Source: Zopfochytrium polystomum (Eukaryota; Chytridiomycota; Chytridiomycetes; Chytridiales; Chytridiaceae). From it: a DNA stretch of 31,587 nucleotides. The position numbers and the translations under genes were made by a program. The DNA lies in the NCBI GenBank assembly GCA_025765615.1, contig JAIVFJ010000496.1:1-31587 (forward strand), given 5' to 3'. Within the stretch, counting starts at the first letter, position 1. Each line of letters begins with the position of its first letter. This document shows, in pieces, positions 19,022-28,760 of this stretch. The notes under the pieces are model-generated. The model was not told where the DNA came from. It saw only the letters and a list, made by a program, of their open reading frames with translations, and did no database searches.

Positions 19022-21482
19022 ATTATTGCTCGAATGGAGTTTTGGAGCCCCGACGAGCTTCCCGTTTTTATCAAAAGGTCTGGGCATTGATGAGAAGGAA
19101 GTTGTTGTGCTGTATTGTCACCTAATGCAATGAGGAGTCAACGTTCTCAAGAAGTAACAGTGGGGCTTGGTTTTTGACCTTACAGTGAAAACCGACAAAT
19201 GTCGGTTGGCACAAAAGGATTGTTGGTTCAGACTTGCTCTTCATTACTACCTCAAAAAGGAAGAGCTGTCCCTCTTCGAAACCCGTGCAACATTCTTGGC
19301 CGTTGACGACATCGCACAGATGGTGAGACTCCTCTTCGACTGCAGTCGCTGATACGATTCTTTGTTGGAACACGATTTTCGTAGCTCCTTCCCAGCTCTA
19401 CATTGACATACAAACCCAGATCGCGAAACGCGCTTCGCTCGTCTGCTTATCGAATGCTACTCTGGGACGGCTCCTTCCCTTGTGACTGTTGAGCGATGGC
19501 CGCTAAGACTGGGAACGCGGTCAGGCCAACGAGCCGTTTGGTGCGCACAATCACCCACTCCGCGGTCACGACACGGCGGTTCCCAGAAGCTCCCCTTGCT
19601 GGTGCCCATGAACCGAGAGTTCGTAAACGAGCAGCGCTTGCGAATTCCAACGTCCTCTCAGATCTCGGCCTCGAGAAGATCCAGCCTATCGTTGTTCGAA
19701 AATCAGTCTGATCAGTAAGATCGCGGACCGTCGCACCCAGGTTTTCAATCGACGAACCGCCGATGCTCCGTTCTCTCGATCTAACGCCCTATGACCGAGT
19801 CTCGCGGAAGTGTCGGATCCATCGAAGGACTCGGTACTGTAGTTCTCTTTTCTCGCCCCAGCGAGAGCCGCTGCATCTGCCCTTGCACTTCTTGAATCCC
19901 TACCGAAACAGTTCTGTTGTAAGCCTTGGACAAACTGGATCTCACAAGGAGGAATCAACTACACACATCGGAAGCTGCTTACAGTACATCCTATCAAGCG
20001 AGGTTTTGCAAAACATGCCTGCGTCCTTCGCATCTGTTGAAGTCTCAAGGACCAGCTGGATGCAACAATTCGAGTGAGGACGGCCGCCGATGTGTCGTAG
20101 CGCTGGCAGCGTGGTTGGAATGAAAACGGTCGGCCGTCCATTCAGAACGTTTGCCGTATCCTACGTGCAGGCGAACATTACCGAAAGCGCTAACTAGTCC
20201 GGATTTGGAGTTACCACGCCCGATTCGCTCCAAGCACATGGATTCAGTCAACCGCTTCTGCCACCTCGCGACGTTCTAATCATCCGACTATATGGATGGA
20301 GACTGACCGTGCGTTCGTCAACGGAAAACGCCCATCTCCCGATTTCTCGGGCGAAATCACACAGTATGATTCGGAGCGACGCCCGAGCTCAAACGTTTCT
20401 TTCCCACGATTGATGAACGGAGCGAATTCGCGATCGTTTCCGAATCGTCTCAAGGGTTGTACCTTTCGATATCTCTGAATATTTCAATGAACTTTGCGCT
20501 CGAAATGCGGCTTCGTTGATCCTACGTTTTTGCGAATCAGAATGCGGGACTCTCCATTCGAAAACGTACTCTTTGTCGAGCTCACAAGTCGTTTCCGCGC
20601 TGCATCGTGATTTCGTTTGTGGCATTCGACGCACGGCTTCTACTGGGAACATGGGGATTGGATGGATCGGCCTTCCAGTTGTTACTACAAAGAAACCAGA
20701 CGTATTGACTCTTTCTTGAGCACGAGGACTCTTAATCGCGCTAGATCGCCGAAAATAGGCGGAGATGAATCGACGAGAGATGGGAACTTTTTGGACTATT
20801 GTCACGACTCGAGGTCCCACCTGTGACGGCCCTCCCTCGTTTCACAAAGGGCGACGCCGCCACCACCTGGCGAGCAGAACATTCTCATGGCCATCTCTCA
20901 TTAAAGTCAAAGGCACTCACCCAAGAGATTTCGCCCCACTCGATCCACTGGGCCACTCGAACAACATCGTTGGTCAAGTTCGGCGACTCGCCTGGTCCTT
21001 GTCGAAATGTTCGACTTGCCAAACCGCCGTCTATCTTTTCTTTGTGAAAACAATGTCGACACAGAACCTCGGGACCTTCGGGTGTGTACAGCTCACTTCG
21101 GGTGCGTACAGCTCACTGCGTTCGGGTCAGAAACGACGAGCTGAGATTGCGGAAACGTGTGGAACTCGGGCTGTCAAGTTGGTGATCTCGCTGCACCGAT
21201 TCCGCGGCTTTGCCCTTCCTTGCCTTTCGATTTTGTTACCATGTTTTCAGTCAGCCAACCGACCCCGACGTTCACCTACCGTGGGGGCCTGCGATTTCCG
21301 CCCCTCAGCCCCCCGCCCATCCCCACACCGAGTCAACCGGATTTTCATTACGCAGCAAAGTCTCTTTCCATTTCGAAGTGGGCATCGCAAGCCAGAATCC
21401 TCGCCTATCCACCCACGAAATGAAAACACTTGTCAATCCTTTCCTTCCTTCGACTCTTGCAATCTGGAATGCAACGATTAGG
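19022..21482. other. Long gene-free stretch between the two bZIP genes
   Basis: About 2.5 kb with many short frames on both strands and no recognisable domain. Some minus-strand pieces have protein-like runs (for example CELDKEYVFEWRVPHSDSQK near 20560 and RVVTAEWVIVRTKRLVG near 19560) but do not join through splice sites that I can support. It may be another decayed gene. A 20-bp tandem duplication lies at 21076-21115. Confidence 0.4.
21076..21115. repeat. Two-copy 20-bp tandem repeat
   Basis: TTCGGGTGTGTACAGCTCAC is followed immediately by the same unit with one change (GTGCGT for GTGTGT). It lies in the non-coding region between the bZIP genes. No function is evident. Confidence 0.8.
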
Positions 21483-22944
21483 TCAGAATGAGTATCGCAA
21501 ACAAAACTCCGTCCCGCGACAAACCCACTTTCGCAAGTAATCAATTTCCGTCTTCATCCTCTCCACGCGCTCGGCGTCCGCTTCGGCCAATTTCCTCTTC
21601 AGCTCCGCGTTTTCTGCCGTCAGGCGCGCCACCCTCCGCTCGCAAGGTTTCAAGCTCGTTGCGCTTCTTCTCTCGCAGGCGGCGGCACGCTTCTCGGTTC
21701 CGAAGGCTGCGGTCACTTGCCGGCGCCGGCGAATTGGCCCCTTTCACTCCGTTGGCCGCATTCCTGTCGGCTGCGGCTGCGATGGTGGGCTTGACCGTCA
21801 CCGGTGAGGCGACGGATGACGATGAGGACGACGTCGACGCCTGGTGCGTGCTGTCCGGGCTGCGTGTGCTGTCTGGCTCAGTCGGAGTGGCCTTGCGTTT
21901 ACGGCTCGTCTTGCTGCCAGAGACCGCACTCGGTTCCGAATGCACTACGCTTGGTGAGTGAGTAGGCTGATTTTGAAGATGTGTTAGTAGTTTTGACGAG
22001 TGGGTGAGATTGTCAAGGTCGCGGATTGTGGGCGAGGGTGAGCGTGTATGTTGTTATAAGGCGTCTCCAAAAAAAAAAAAAAAAAAAAAAAAAGAAAACG
22101 CTTGCAGTGATAAACCTTCCTCACGTCTTCTTGTCTCGGGTCTCGTCCGTACTGATGTGGTGGATACTCGTGAGGCTCTGACCGAGGAGGATCGAAATCA
22201 GCTGGCGGCCTCTTTTGAGGGCCGTAGGGATTCATTCCCTGTTCCATGGGCATAAGAGATCTACCGCTGTTGCCCCAACTGCGATGCTGAGGTGGCGGCC
22301 CCGGCCCATATGCCAGAGGGGGATTGCGACTAAGGCTGGGACGGTCTTGGTCCTTTGGTTAGTACTTCCAGTATTCTTCCGTTGCTGCGATGGAGAAGGG
22401 CCCGGGGGCTGGGGTTGGAGGCGGAAGGGAATCGGGGGAAAAATGAGCACGAACGCGCACCATGGTACTCATAGTACACGCTCAGAGGAGGGTGCTGGCC
22501 ACTCGTGTCATAAGAATCGTACGGCGGCCCGTGACGCTGCGGGCGCTGAGGGTAACCGTACCACAAGTCTCGCTGGTAATTGGCATCATCAAGGACAACC
22601 CCCGATCTCCCTCCGCTGTACGGAATACGGTCTCGGTCCCAGTCGATCCCTTCGTTCGGCTGGTATGCGCGACGCTCCGGTTGCGGGAAGGGGGGAAGTG
22701 GCTCTCCGTAGTGGTGGCGACGCTGCCCGTGAAGTTGGCCACTTCCCCCTGGATGGAGGCTTGGGAAGAGCAGGACCGGCATGTCGCTGAGGGGCAGCGG
22801 CTGTTGCGATTGTTGCGACAGGCGGTGCGAGTGGTCAGGGTGGTCCGTTGTCTGTGGTGAAGGCGGAGGGGGCGAGGAATCGGCCACACCGTCGCCGCTT
22901 TTGGTTGGCTGGTGGTGGGGGGCTGACGACACTGTTCCAGACAT
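21483..22944 (-). CDS. bZIP transcription factor with Pro/Tyr/His-rich N-terminus (bZIP 2), zipper frame-shifted
   Basis: Three exons on the minus strand: 22944-22469, 22329-22125 and 21966-21483. The first two introns (22468-22330 and 22124-21967) match in phase and have the branch sequences ACTAACC and TACTAAC. Exons 1-2 encode about 227 hydrophilic residues rich in Pro, Tyr, His, Arg and Gln (for example PYDSYDTSGQHPP, NPPLAYGPGPPPQHRSW). Exon 3 has RKRKATPTEPDS, a Ser run, then the basic region LRNREACRRLREKK with N-x7-R. One base later than expected (about 21642) the frame changes: NELETL is in one frame and ERRVARLTAENAELKRKLAE in the next. Leucine heptads fit only if that one base is surplus. 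As given, the basic-region frame reads through into a non-zipper tail. The start at 22944 (MSGTVSSAPHHQ) is preferred; the frame opens up to 23022. It is a paralogue of bZIP 1. Confidence 0.75.
22069..22093. repeat. A25 homopolymer inside bZIP 2 intron 2
   Basis: Twenty-five consecutive A residues on the plus strand form a T25 tract in the second intron of bZIP 2. A long pyrimidine run this far (over 100 nt) upstream of the acceptor is not the usual polypyrimidine tract. Its length is prone to sequencing and replication slippage. Confidence 0.9.
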
Positions 22945-23880
22945 TTTTGCTTTGGGATTTCGACATGGCAAAAATTCACAGCCACAATCGATCATTCCAG
23001 AATAAGTGGCAGAAGAAACCACGGGACGACGACGCTCCGAGAAACAACATCTATCTATCTATGGGGTTCGTTGGCTCTCATCATTACATAGCAAGTTGTG
23101 GGAGCGTGTTCAAAGGAAAAAAAAAAAAAGAAGCACCGCCTTTGAGAAGAAGCAGATCCCAACATGAGTGATGAGATATCGAATCCGAAGCCTCCCGGTT
23201 TGGAGTCTCGGAAGCTGTCCCTGTGAAAATGAACCCGCTGAGCGGCACAGACGGCAGGGGAAAGAGCGAGGGCCGTGAAAAACATGTTTAGTTGAATGCG
23301 ATCGGGCAAGTGTCGCCATATTTACGTCAATTTGTCCCGATATGAGGTGGAATGGAGTCACATCGGGCAAGTCCCGTGCCATACCGTCCAGCGCTGTTCC
23401 TCATTGTTTGCCCACAGCAGCCCTTCACCGCCCATATACACCACGAGACGGCGACCAACACGCAGAAGGCTCTTTTGGTCCGTATCCCAGGTCGATCGGT
23501 GAAGGCTCTGCCCCCTGCGGGCCACTCAAGCAACACCTTCATGGACGAGCAGCGTTTGAAGTCGGATGAAGGTCGATCGCTCCTCCAAAACTGGGAAGCG
23601 AACTGGCACGTTGTGCAGCCGTACCATTCAGACTCCCCAACGTTAACGAAGCGCTCGCGGCGATGAGCGATTGAAAGGAGGAGCATGCATTGACTTGGGT
23701 CGAACGAAGCCGCAAGTCGCATCCACATCGACCTCCATCTCGCTTGGATCTCGGCTCCATCGAAGTAGTCGGACCGATCGCTCGAGGCCCGGTAACTGCC
23801 GCCAACGCACCCGCCTCCGCTTCGCCGCCTGAGCCGCCGCCTCCGGCCGCCGTCCTTGTGCTCGCTCGGCTTCGCAGTGC
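22945..23880. other. Intergenic, no gene recognised
   Basis: Upstream region of bZIP 2 and approach to the ankyrin relic. It contains a short A run at 23119-23131 and two copies of ATCGGGCAAGT near 23302 and 23360. No coding signal I can name; open frames are short and overlap on both strands. Confidence 0.4.
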
Positions 23881-23899
23881 GCCATTTCTTGTCGCTCCA

Positions 23900-24330
23900 T
23901 TCCGAACCACGGTGTTCCAGGGACGTTGGTCACCACCGCCCTCCACATGACCTGCAGGCAATCAAGAACGACGCCGGTGATCGCGTTGTCGTGGACGTGG
24001 ACGTGGCGAACAACAAAGGTGTGACGCCGCTGGCGGCGGCGGTGATGGGCGGGCACCCGGACTGCGTGGTTGCGCTGCTGGAGGCGGGGGCGGACCCGAA
24101 CGTGGAGCGCTTCGACGGGCACACGCCGCAGACGTTTGCGGCGGCGAATGGCTGGTGGATATGATCAGGCTCCTTGTCGCGTCGGGTCGCGCCGACGTGA
24201 ACCGCGTCAGCTAAAAGGGGTTCACGCCGATGATGGTCGCGCAGCACTTTAAGCACAAGGAGATTGTCGAAGCGTTGGTGGAGGCGGGCGCGACCCGGAG
24301 GACCAGCGCGTTGTCCTGCGCAACGTCCTA
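23900..24330 (+). pseudogene. Broken ankyrin-repeat gene
   Basis: Four ankyrin-like repeats are readable but not in one frame. 23929-23955 reads TTALHMTCRQ. After a shift come VANNKGVTPLAAAV, GGHPDCVVALLEAGADPNVE and DGHTPQTFAAANG. After another one-base shift at about 24150 come LVDMIRLLVASGRADVNRV, then an in-frame TAA at 24211, then KGFTPMMVAQHFKHKEIVEA and LVEAGA, ending at 24331. No GT-AG introns fit the shifts, and the TAA falls inside a repeat. This is a dead or badly sequenced copy of a short ankyrin protein, not obviously part of the large ankyrin gene at 7008-9602, whose repeats are less canonical. Confidence 0.75.
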
Positions 24331-24398
24331 ATGTTGCCGTGTGATCGATATAAAATATCATTGTATGTAGGTACAGAATAGTTCAAATGAACCACAGT

Positions 24399-24802
24399 TC
24401 AAAGGACCTCTTCAGCCTGACCGCCGGTCAAGTCGTTCATGGCGTCCTCGCCCATGACAAAGGAGTTTCCGAGGTCGACGGCAATGACATTGACAGAGCG
24501 CCCGTTGTACGACACGGTGTAGCACTTGCCGCAGTTTGGCGAGTTCCATCCGCCGACGTACGGCGACGCGGCGGCGTAGGCGGGCAGGGCGCCGATCGAC
24601 GAGTAGCCCTTTGTCAGTAAGCCGTTGCTGCCGTCGGAGCACGTGACGCTTGCGAGGGACAGGTCGGTCGCGCGGTCGTAGTTGTGGTCGTAGGCGACGG
24701 ACACGTCGTCGCGGCGGTGGAGCGGCGACGCGAGAGCGGACGGGTGGAAGTGGCGGCGGCGGCGGCGGCGACGACGACGGCGAGGATGGCCTTGAATTGC
24801 AT
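24399..24802 (-). CDS. Cerato-platanin family secreted protein, frame break in signal peptide
   Basis: Cerato-platanins are small cysteine-rich proteins secreted by fungi; they bind chitin oligomers, act on surfaces and can provoke plant defence. The ATG at 24802 starts a clear signal peptide (MQFKAILAVVVAAAAAA). The mature region, in a different frame from about 24730, holds the family blocks VAYDHNYD, CSDGSNGLLTKGYSSIG, GGWNSPNCGKCYTVSYNG, VNVIAVD and DLTGGQAEE. The change of frame lies between about 24750 and 24710, next to a GCC-repeat run, and no intron fits. The product stops about 15 residues earlier than usual, so only three of the four family cysteines are present; the C-terminal Cys is missing. 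A GTCCTT donor-like site at the end might hide a last exon, but none was found. The family call is strong; whether it is expressed is doubtful. Confidence 0.82.
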
Positions 24803-26080
24803 TGCTGTTCTTTTGTGCGAAGCTTTGCTTTGGCGGTTGGGGGGTTGAGCCTATTCAGGGAGTGTGTGTGCGAGTGTGCTTGACGCCTCCCCCACACCAT
24901 CTCCATTTGCACCGACTTTGTCTCTCTGTCTCTGTGCTGTCGCTTTCAATGCACGAAATGGGAACCAAGCAGAATAAACGCGCAGCCACAAGGCCTGCCG
25001 GGTCCGTTTGGGCCGTCTCGCAAAAATTTATGGTTCGCTCGAGTTCCGAAGTGGTGCGACCAAGCCAGTACGTACAAACGCGCAACCACAGGGCCTGCCG
25101 CTTTGCAGCCGGCCCCAACAATCCATATTTGGAATGAGGGCTGATGGAGGAGGGAGCGCGCGATGGCGATGCGATGGAGGCCCAAAAAGGAATGTGCCAA
25201 TCGAGGCTTTGAAGATTTGGCACGGACGTCAAACAACGTCACTTTAGATTGGCATTTTGCCAATCCACACCCCCGGAAATTTTGAAAGCTCCGCCACTTC
25301 CGAAAACTCTTCGTCTTCACAGTCATTCCATCTCAGCCGTCGTCGATCGCGATCGATGCGGAGCCTACAACGCGGCGGTGGCGGCGACCACGGCGCGGGC
25401 GGGCAACGCTGGCGTTGCGCTCAAGCCTTGGAAGTTTCTTGAAAGAGCGTGTTTCAGCGAAGCGATGGTCGAGGACTGTGCATGCCTTTTGTTCGCGGAT
25501 CAAGTTGAGACCAGTTGGTGTTTGACGAACAAACTGGGCGAATTGATCGACGATTGCGTCTGATTCTGCTCAAAAGTGATTTGAAGAAAGAGAGAATCGC
25601 TAGGGAATTCTGTTTTGAAACACTGTTCACCCAACGGAAAGTGTAGTTTTACCGGGAATATTCCCGTACATGTACTTCGGTTTGGGGTGGAATTTGCAAG
25701 GATGTTCTGTCTTTTTCCATATTTCTGGGGCGCTCAATTGGAAACCCTGGAAAGGGGCGACAGGTCCGCTCGTTTCCAGCTGCGCCTTCTCCCTTTCTTC
25801 ACACGCTCCCGGGACAGCGAATCAAAATGTTGAAGGCTCACGTTTCCATTGTTACACCCAAGATTTTTTGATTGACACACCAAAATCGCGCACAACAAAA
25901 CAAATAAAAAATGGAAGCTCCTTTGACCGGTCGACGAACAGCTTGCCACAGCGGAGTTGGACTAAGCGTTTCTCCTGGCAATTAGCGTCGTGCCTTTATT
26001 CGTTGTCAAAGGGGGTAAAGAATGTTAAAAGTTTTCACCGAAAGAAATGTGAGAAATTTACCCTTTTGGAGGCACTCCTC
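24803..26080. other. Intergenic region, no gene recognised
   Basis: Upstream region of the cerato-platanin gene and beyond. A 104-codon plus frame (25249-25563) ends ERACFSEAMVEDCACLLF...LIDDCV and could be a small protein, but nothing identifies it and no signal or domain is visible. A pair of direct repeats at 24976-25100 is listed separately. Confidence 0.4.
24976..25100. repeat. 25-bp direct repeats spaced exactly 100 bp
   Basis: The 25-mer starting AAACGCGCAGCCACAAGGCC at 24976-25000 recurs at 25076-25100 with two substitutions (AACCACAGGG for AGCCACAAGG). The flanks are not repeated. No function is evident. Confidence 0.8.
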
Positions 26081-26760
26081 GCAACGGCTGAAAGATTATT
26101 TTGTTCGAGGGCTGGGGATCAGTTTTGCTAAAGTCGAAGAAAGGCTTACGTTGTTTGTTCACGGCGCCTGCGTCAGGCAAAGCGGCTTAAGTATTAGGAG
26201 AGAAAAAAGTAGGAAAACGCAGGTGGCAACTCACGGGAAACACTGGAGGCGACCCGTACGCTTCAAGAAGGATTTGGTGTGGGGTTCGCGAAGTCAGCAA
26301 GCCGGAGCAAGCGATAAAAAAGGAGTTGCCGAATCAGTTGGATGAAAGGCTTACGTTCTCTGTTCAGGAAGCCTGGGTCAGGCAAAGAGGAGTGAGTATT
26401 ATACGAGAAAGAAGGAAAGGAAGGCGGCGGCAACTCACGAGCTGAACCAGCGCTGGAAGCGACTCGGGGGGCTTCAGGAAGGGAAAATGTGGGATGACGA
26501 AGTCAGTCAGCGAGCAATCGGAAAGAAAAAGGTACAAATTAACGTAAAGAGATTGCATACTTGCAACAGCGGCTGAATGTTATTTTTAGTTTTTTCGAGT
26601 GATGGGGATGAGTGTACTGTTATGGTTGGGTGAAAGGCTTACGTTCTTTGTTTACAGGGCCTATGGGGAGGCAAAGTTAAGTAAGTCTTAAACGAGGGAG
26701 ATGAGATTGGGCGGTTGCTCACGAGTATTAGGCAGAAGGTTTGAACGGACACTGATTCTG
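26081..26760 (-). repeat. Degenerate tandem cassettes with repeated splice-site-like motifs
   Basis: A module beginning GAAAGGCTTACGTT (plus) occurs at 26139, 26344 and 26632. On the minus strand each copy reads ...C-GTGAGYNRCC (donor-like), about 60-70 nt with CCTGACCCAG or CCTGACGCAG (branch plus acceptor-like), an 18-nt block ending in AAC, then GTAAGCCTTTC (donor-like). A second module (GCAAC..GGCTGAA...TCGAG..GGGGAT) precedes the copies at 26139 and 26632. If the 18-nt block is read in the phase of the preceding exon, all three copies give two residues and a stop (GCCCTGTAA, GCTTCCTGA, GCGCCGTGA). These look like duplicated 3' ends of a small spliced gene. Confidence 0.6.
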
Positions 26761-26871
26761 TACGGGGCTTGAGCACGGCAGGTCCGATTGCAAAGGCACT
26801 GGGGACGAAAGTGGCCAGAACGAGAAGGACGAGGGAGAGAAGAGCGACGAGCGACGGTCGGGGACAGCCAT
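26700..26871 (-). CDS. Candidate small secreted protein, first exon (frame-shifted)
   Basis: The ATG at 26871 begins MAVPDRRS. One frame over, the sequence continues as a textbook signal peptide, LVALLSLVLLVLATFVPSAF, followed by AIGPAVLKPRTESVSVQTFC and a GTGAGC donor at about 26720. The shift lies within the repetitive CGTCGCTCGTCG stretch. The expected next exon is the 18-nt terminal block of the tandem cassette immediately downstream. No family is recognised, and the gene may be dead. Confidence 0.4.
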
Positions 26872-27401
26872 TTGTGCCGTATGGGAATCAGCGACCGAGA
26901 TTGTACTGTTGGGTCGACCGACAAAGAAGGTGGTCGGTTTATGTAGTGTTGGGTGAGTGGTGGGTGGCTCAGCCAAGGGCTCCGCCAGTCATTGTTGCCA
27001 GGTTTGGATTTGGGTTTTGATCAATAAAAGGACGACAGAGCAAAAGACATGGTCCGGCTGAAATGATGCAGGAAAGTCGCATGAATTTTCTTGTTTTTTC
27101 AATGGGCTGTTTCATTCAGCTGACCTCCGTTCTGGGATGGCGTCCGAACCGGTGGGCTGAGTCTTACCGGCAGAAACTGCCTCATGGAGGCGGAATTTAC
27201 CATTTGCTTATTTCAGTTGACGTACGCTGCACCTACAGCAATTTCCCTTGAACCTTGGTTTCCACGTCGCTTTGGTGGCGCACTACCTGCATGGAGCTTA
27301 TCACGCTAGCATTTGATATCACTGGAGCAGGTCACATTGGTAGGCTACGAAGGAAGGACACAGGGGGCAACAGTTCATCACTTGCGCTCCATGTTGCTTG
27401 A
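26872..27401. other. Intergenic, no gene recognised
   Basis: Upstream side of the candidate secreted gene and downstream side of the next candidate gene. No recognisable coding or RNA feature. Confidence 0.4.
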
Positions 27402-27935
27402 TCACAAAACTGCCTCCACTGTGCCTCCACCACCGTCATCCTCCACAGCAATGGAGGCAAACGCATCTCCAACGGGTGTACTCCTGCTACCATAGCCCTG
27501 ACGCCCGACAACAAAGAAGCTGGCTGAACGTTTCGTAATCTTCAAGCAATCTGATGAAAATTTTGGCTGTGTACGAGAAGGGGGAACACATACAGCCCCT
27601 TGCTCTGTCGGAAGTGGACATCCAATGTCCCTCACTCGCAAGGACTTGGACTTTATTGAAGCTCTTACCCGTGAGCGGCCCCAGATGCATCAGGATGAGA
27701 TGATGCAAGCAGGCTGTCAGAGCGGCTTGGATATGCAGTATCCACAAAAGTAGTATAGCGGGCTTAACGTACCTCAGTTTCACAGGAAAAAAGGGCCGGG
27801 TCCTCACTGCATCAGTTGTAGAGATCCTGGTAACCTTGCACCTCAGTGTTGTGTGGCTCACCCAAGCCAATCACAGACAGGTCAGGATCGCGGTTCTCGC
27901 CATTCGACCGTTCATCTGCTGTGGCGAGCAAAATG
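27402..27935 (-). CDS. Unrecognised multi-exon candidate gene
   Basis: Three good minus-strand introns follow one another: donor GTGAGC at about 27866 to acceptor GATGCAG; GTACGT at about 27771 to CTGACAG; GTAAGAGC at about 27673 to GAGCAAG. Spliced in phase they give ...SVIGLVRTRPFFPVKLSLLA, SSHPDASGAAHGGCMCSP, then FSYTAKIFIRLLEDYETFSQ and a stop at 27487. A second frame over the last exon (KITKRSASFFVVGRQGYGSR, then VGDAFASIAVEDDGGGG) stays open to 27402 and looks equally protein-like. No start codon or family could be assigned. Treat it as a possible gene only. Confidence 0.35.
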
Positions 27936-28190
27936 AGACTGACGCTCCTGGCCCTTGACCTTCGCTTCACCAATCAAACTAGAACTGCTCCCACAACGCG
28001 GCACCCGAGTACGAGCGGTCCTGGCCCACGACGCCACCCTCGAGCGTGCCGAAGCCGCGTGCGGCGGGTACTCGCTGTTCCTCCCAAACGGCCTCGCCCA
28101 CACCGCGCCCGCCTCACACGATGCCGGCTCGGCGACTTTTTGGAAGGACGAAAAGGGGGTGTGTACAAGTACGCGGGGAGCGAGAAGTAA
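27933..28190 (+). pseudogene. Possible relic of a small secreted protein
   Basis: The ATG at 27933 opens MRLTLLALD. One frame over, the line continues FASPIKLELLPQRGTRVRAV, then AEAACGGYSLFLPNGLAHTA and SATFWKDEKG, after which a further shift gives GGVYKYAGSEK and a stop. The pieces could be a short secreted protein broken twice. No domain is recognised and the evidence is weak. Confidence 0.25.
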
Positions 28191-28760
28191 GGGTCTGGCC
28201 GGAAACCACGAAAAACATGGCGGTAAAGTGGAGTCTGCGAGTTTGTTCTTTACGACGACACCAATGCTAGAACTGTTCACGTGAACGACAAAGTTCTTCA
28301 ATCCATTTGTGCTCTTGAAGCTGAAACCCATCGTTGGCCAAACCGCTCCTCCGCCCCATCATTGCTGGTTAACATAACCGCTGATGAGTGTGTAGTGATG
28401 GCCAAAAGTCGAGCCAACACTCGGAGCAGCCTTCTCCTACGCCCCTTCCCAGCCAGGATTCAATCTGCAGGGTCGTTTCGTCTGTGTTTCAGCATTCTGT
28501 GGTTGAGTTTGTAGGCATATCATGAACTGCACACTGTGGCGCGCTATTTTTGGTAAAATGGTATTGAATCATTTAGACAACCTAGATCACTATTTTTGGT
28601 GCTGCCGTTCAACTGGATGCTTGTACATCACATTGCAAAGAGCCTCTCGGAAGCCAGATTGAAAAGCACATTACCGTCCCATATTCTGTTCCCTCTCCGG
28701 CTTCTCGAATATTGCTTTTCCATTTCTGTATTTCCACATCCAGAAAAAGAACAAACGTCA

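Noticed and set aside
22004..22255. Plus-strand frame with a lysine run (KKKKKKKK)
   Set aside because: The lysines come from the A25 tract inside a bZIP 2 intron on the opposite strand.
23643..24122. 159-codon minus-strand frame with histidine/arginine-rich text
   Set aside because: It is the antisense of the ankyrin relic, whose repeats read clearly on the plus strand.
26081..26760. CRISPR array
   Set aside because: Repeats are long, degenerate and unevenly spaced, and the setting is a eukaryotic genome.
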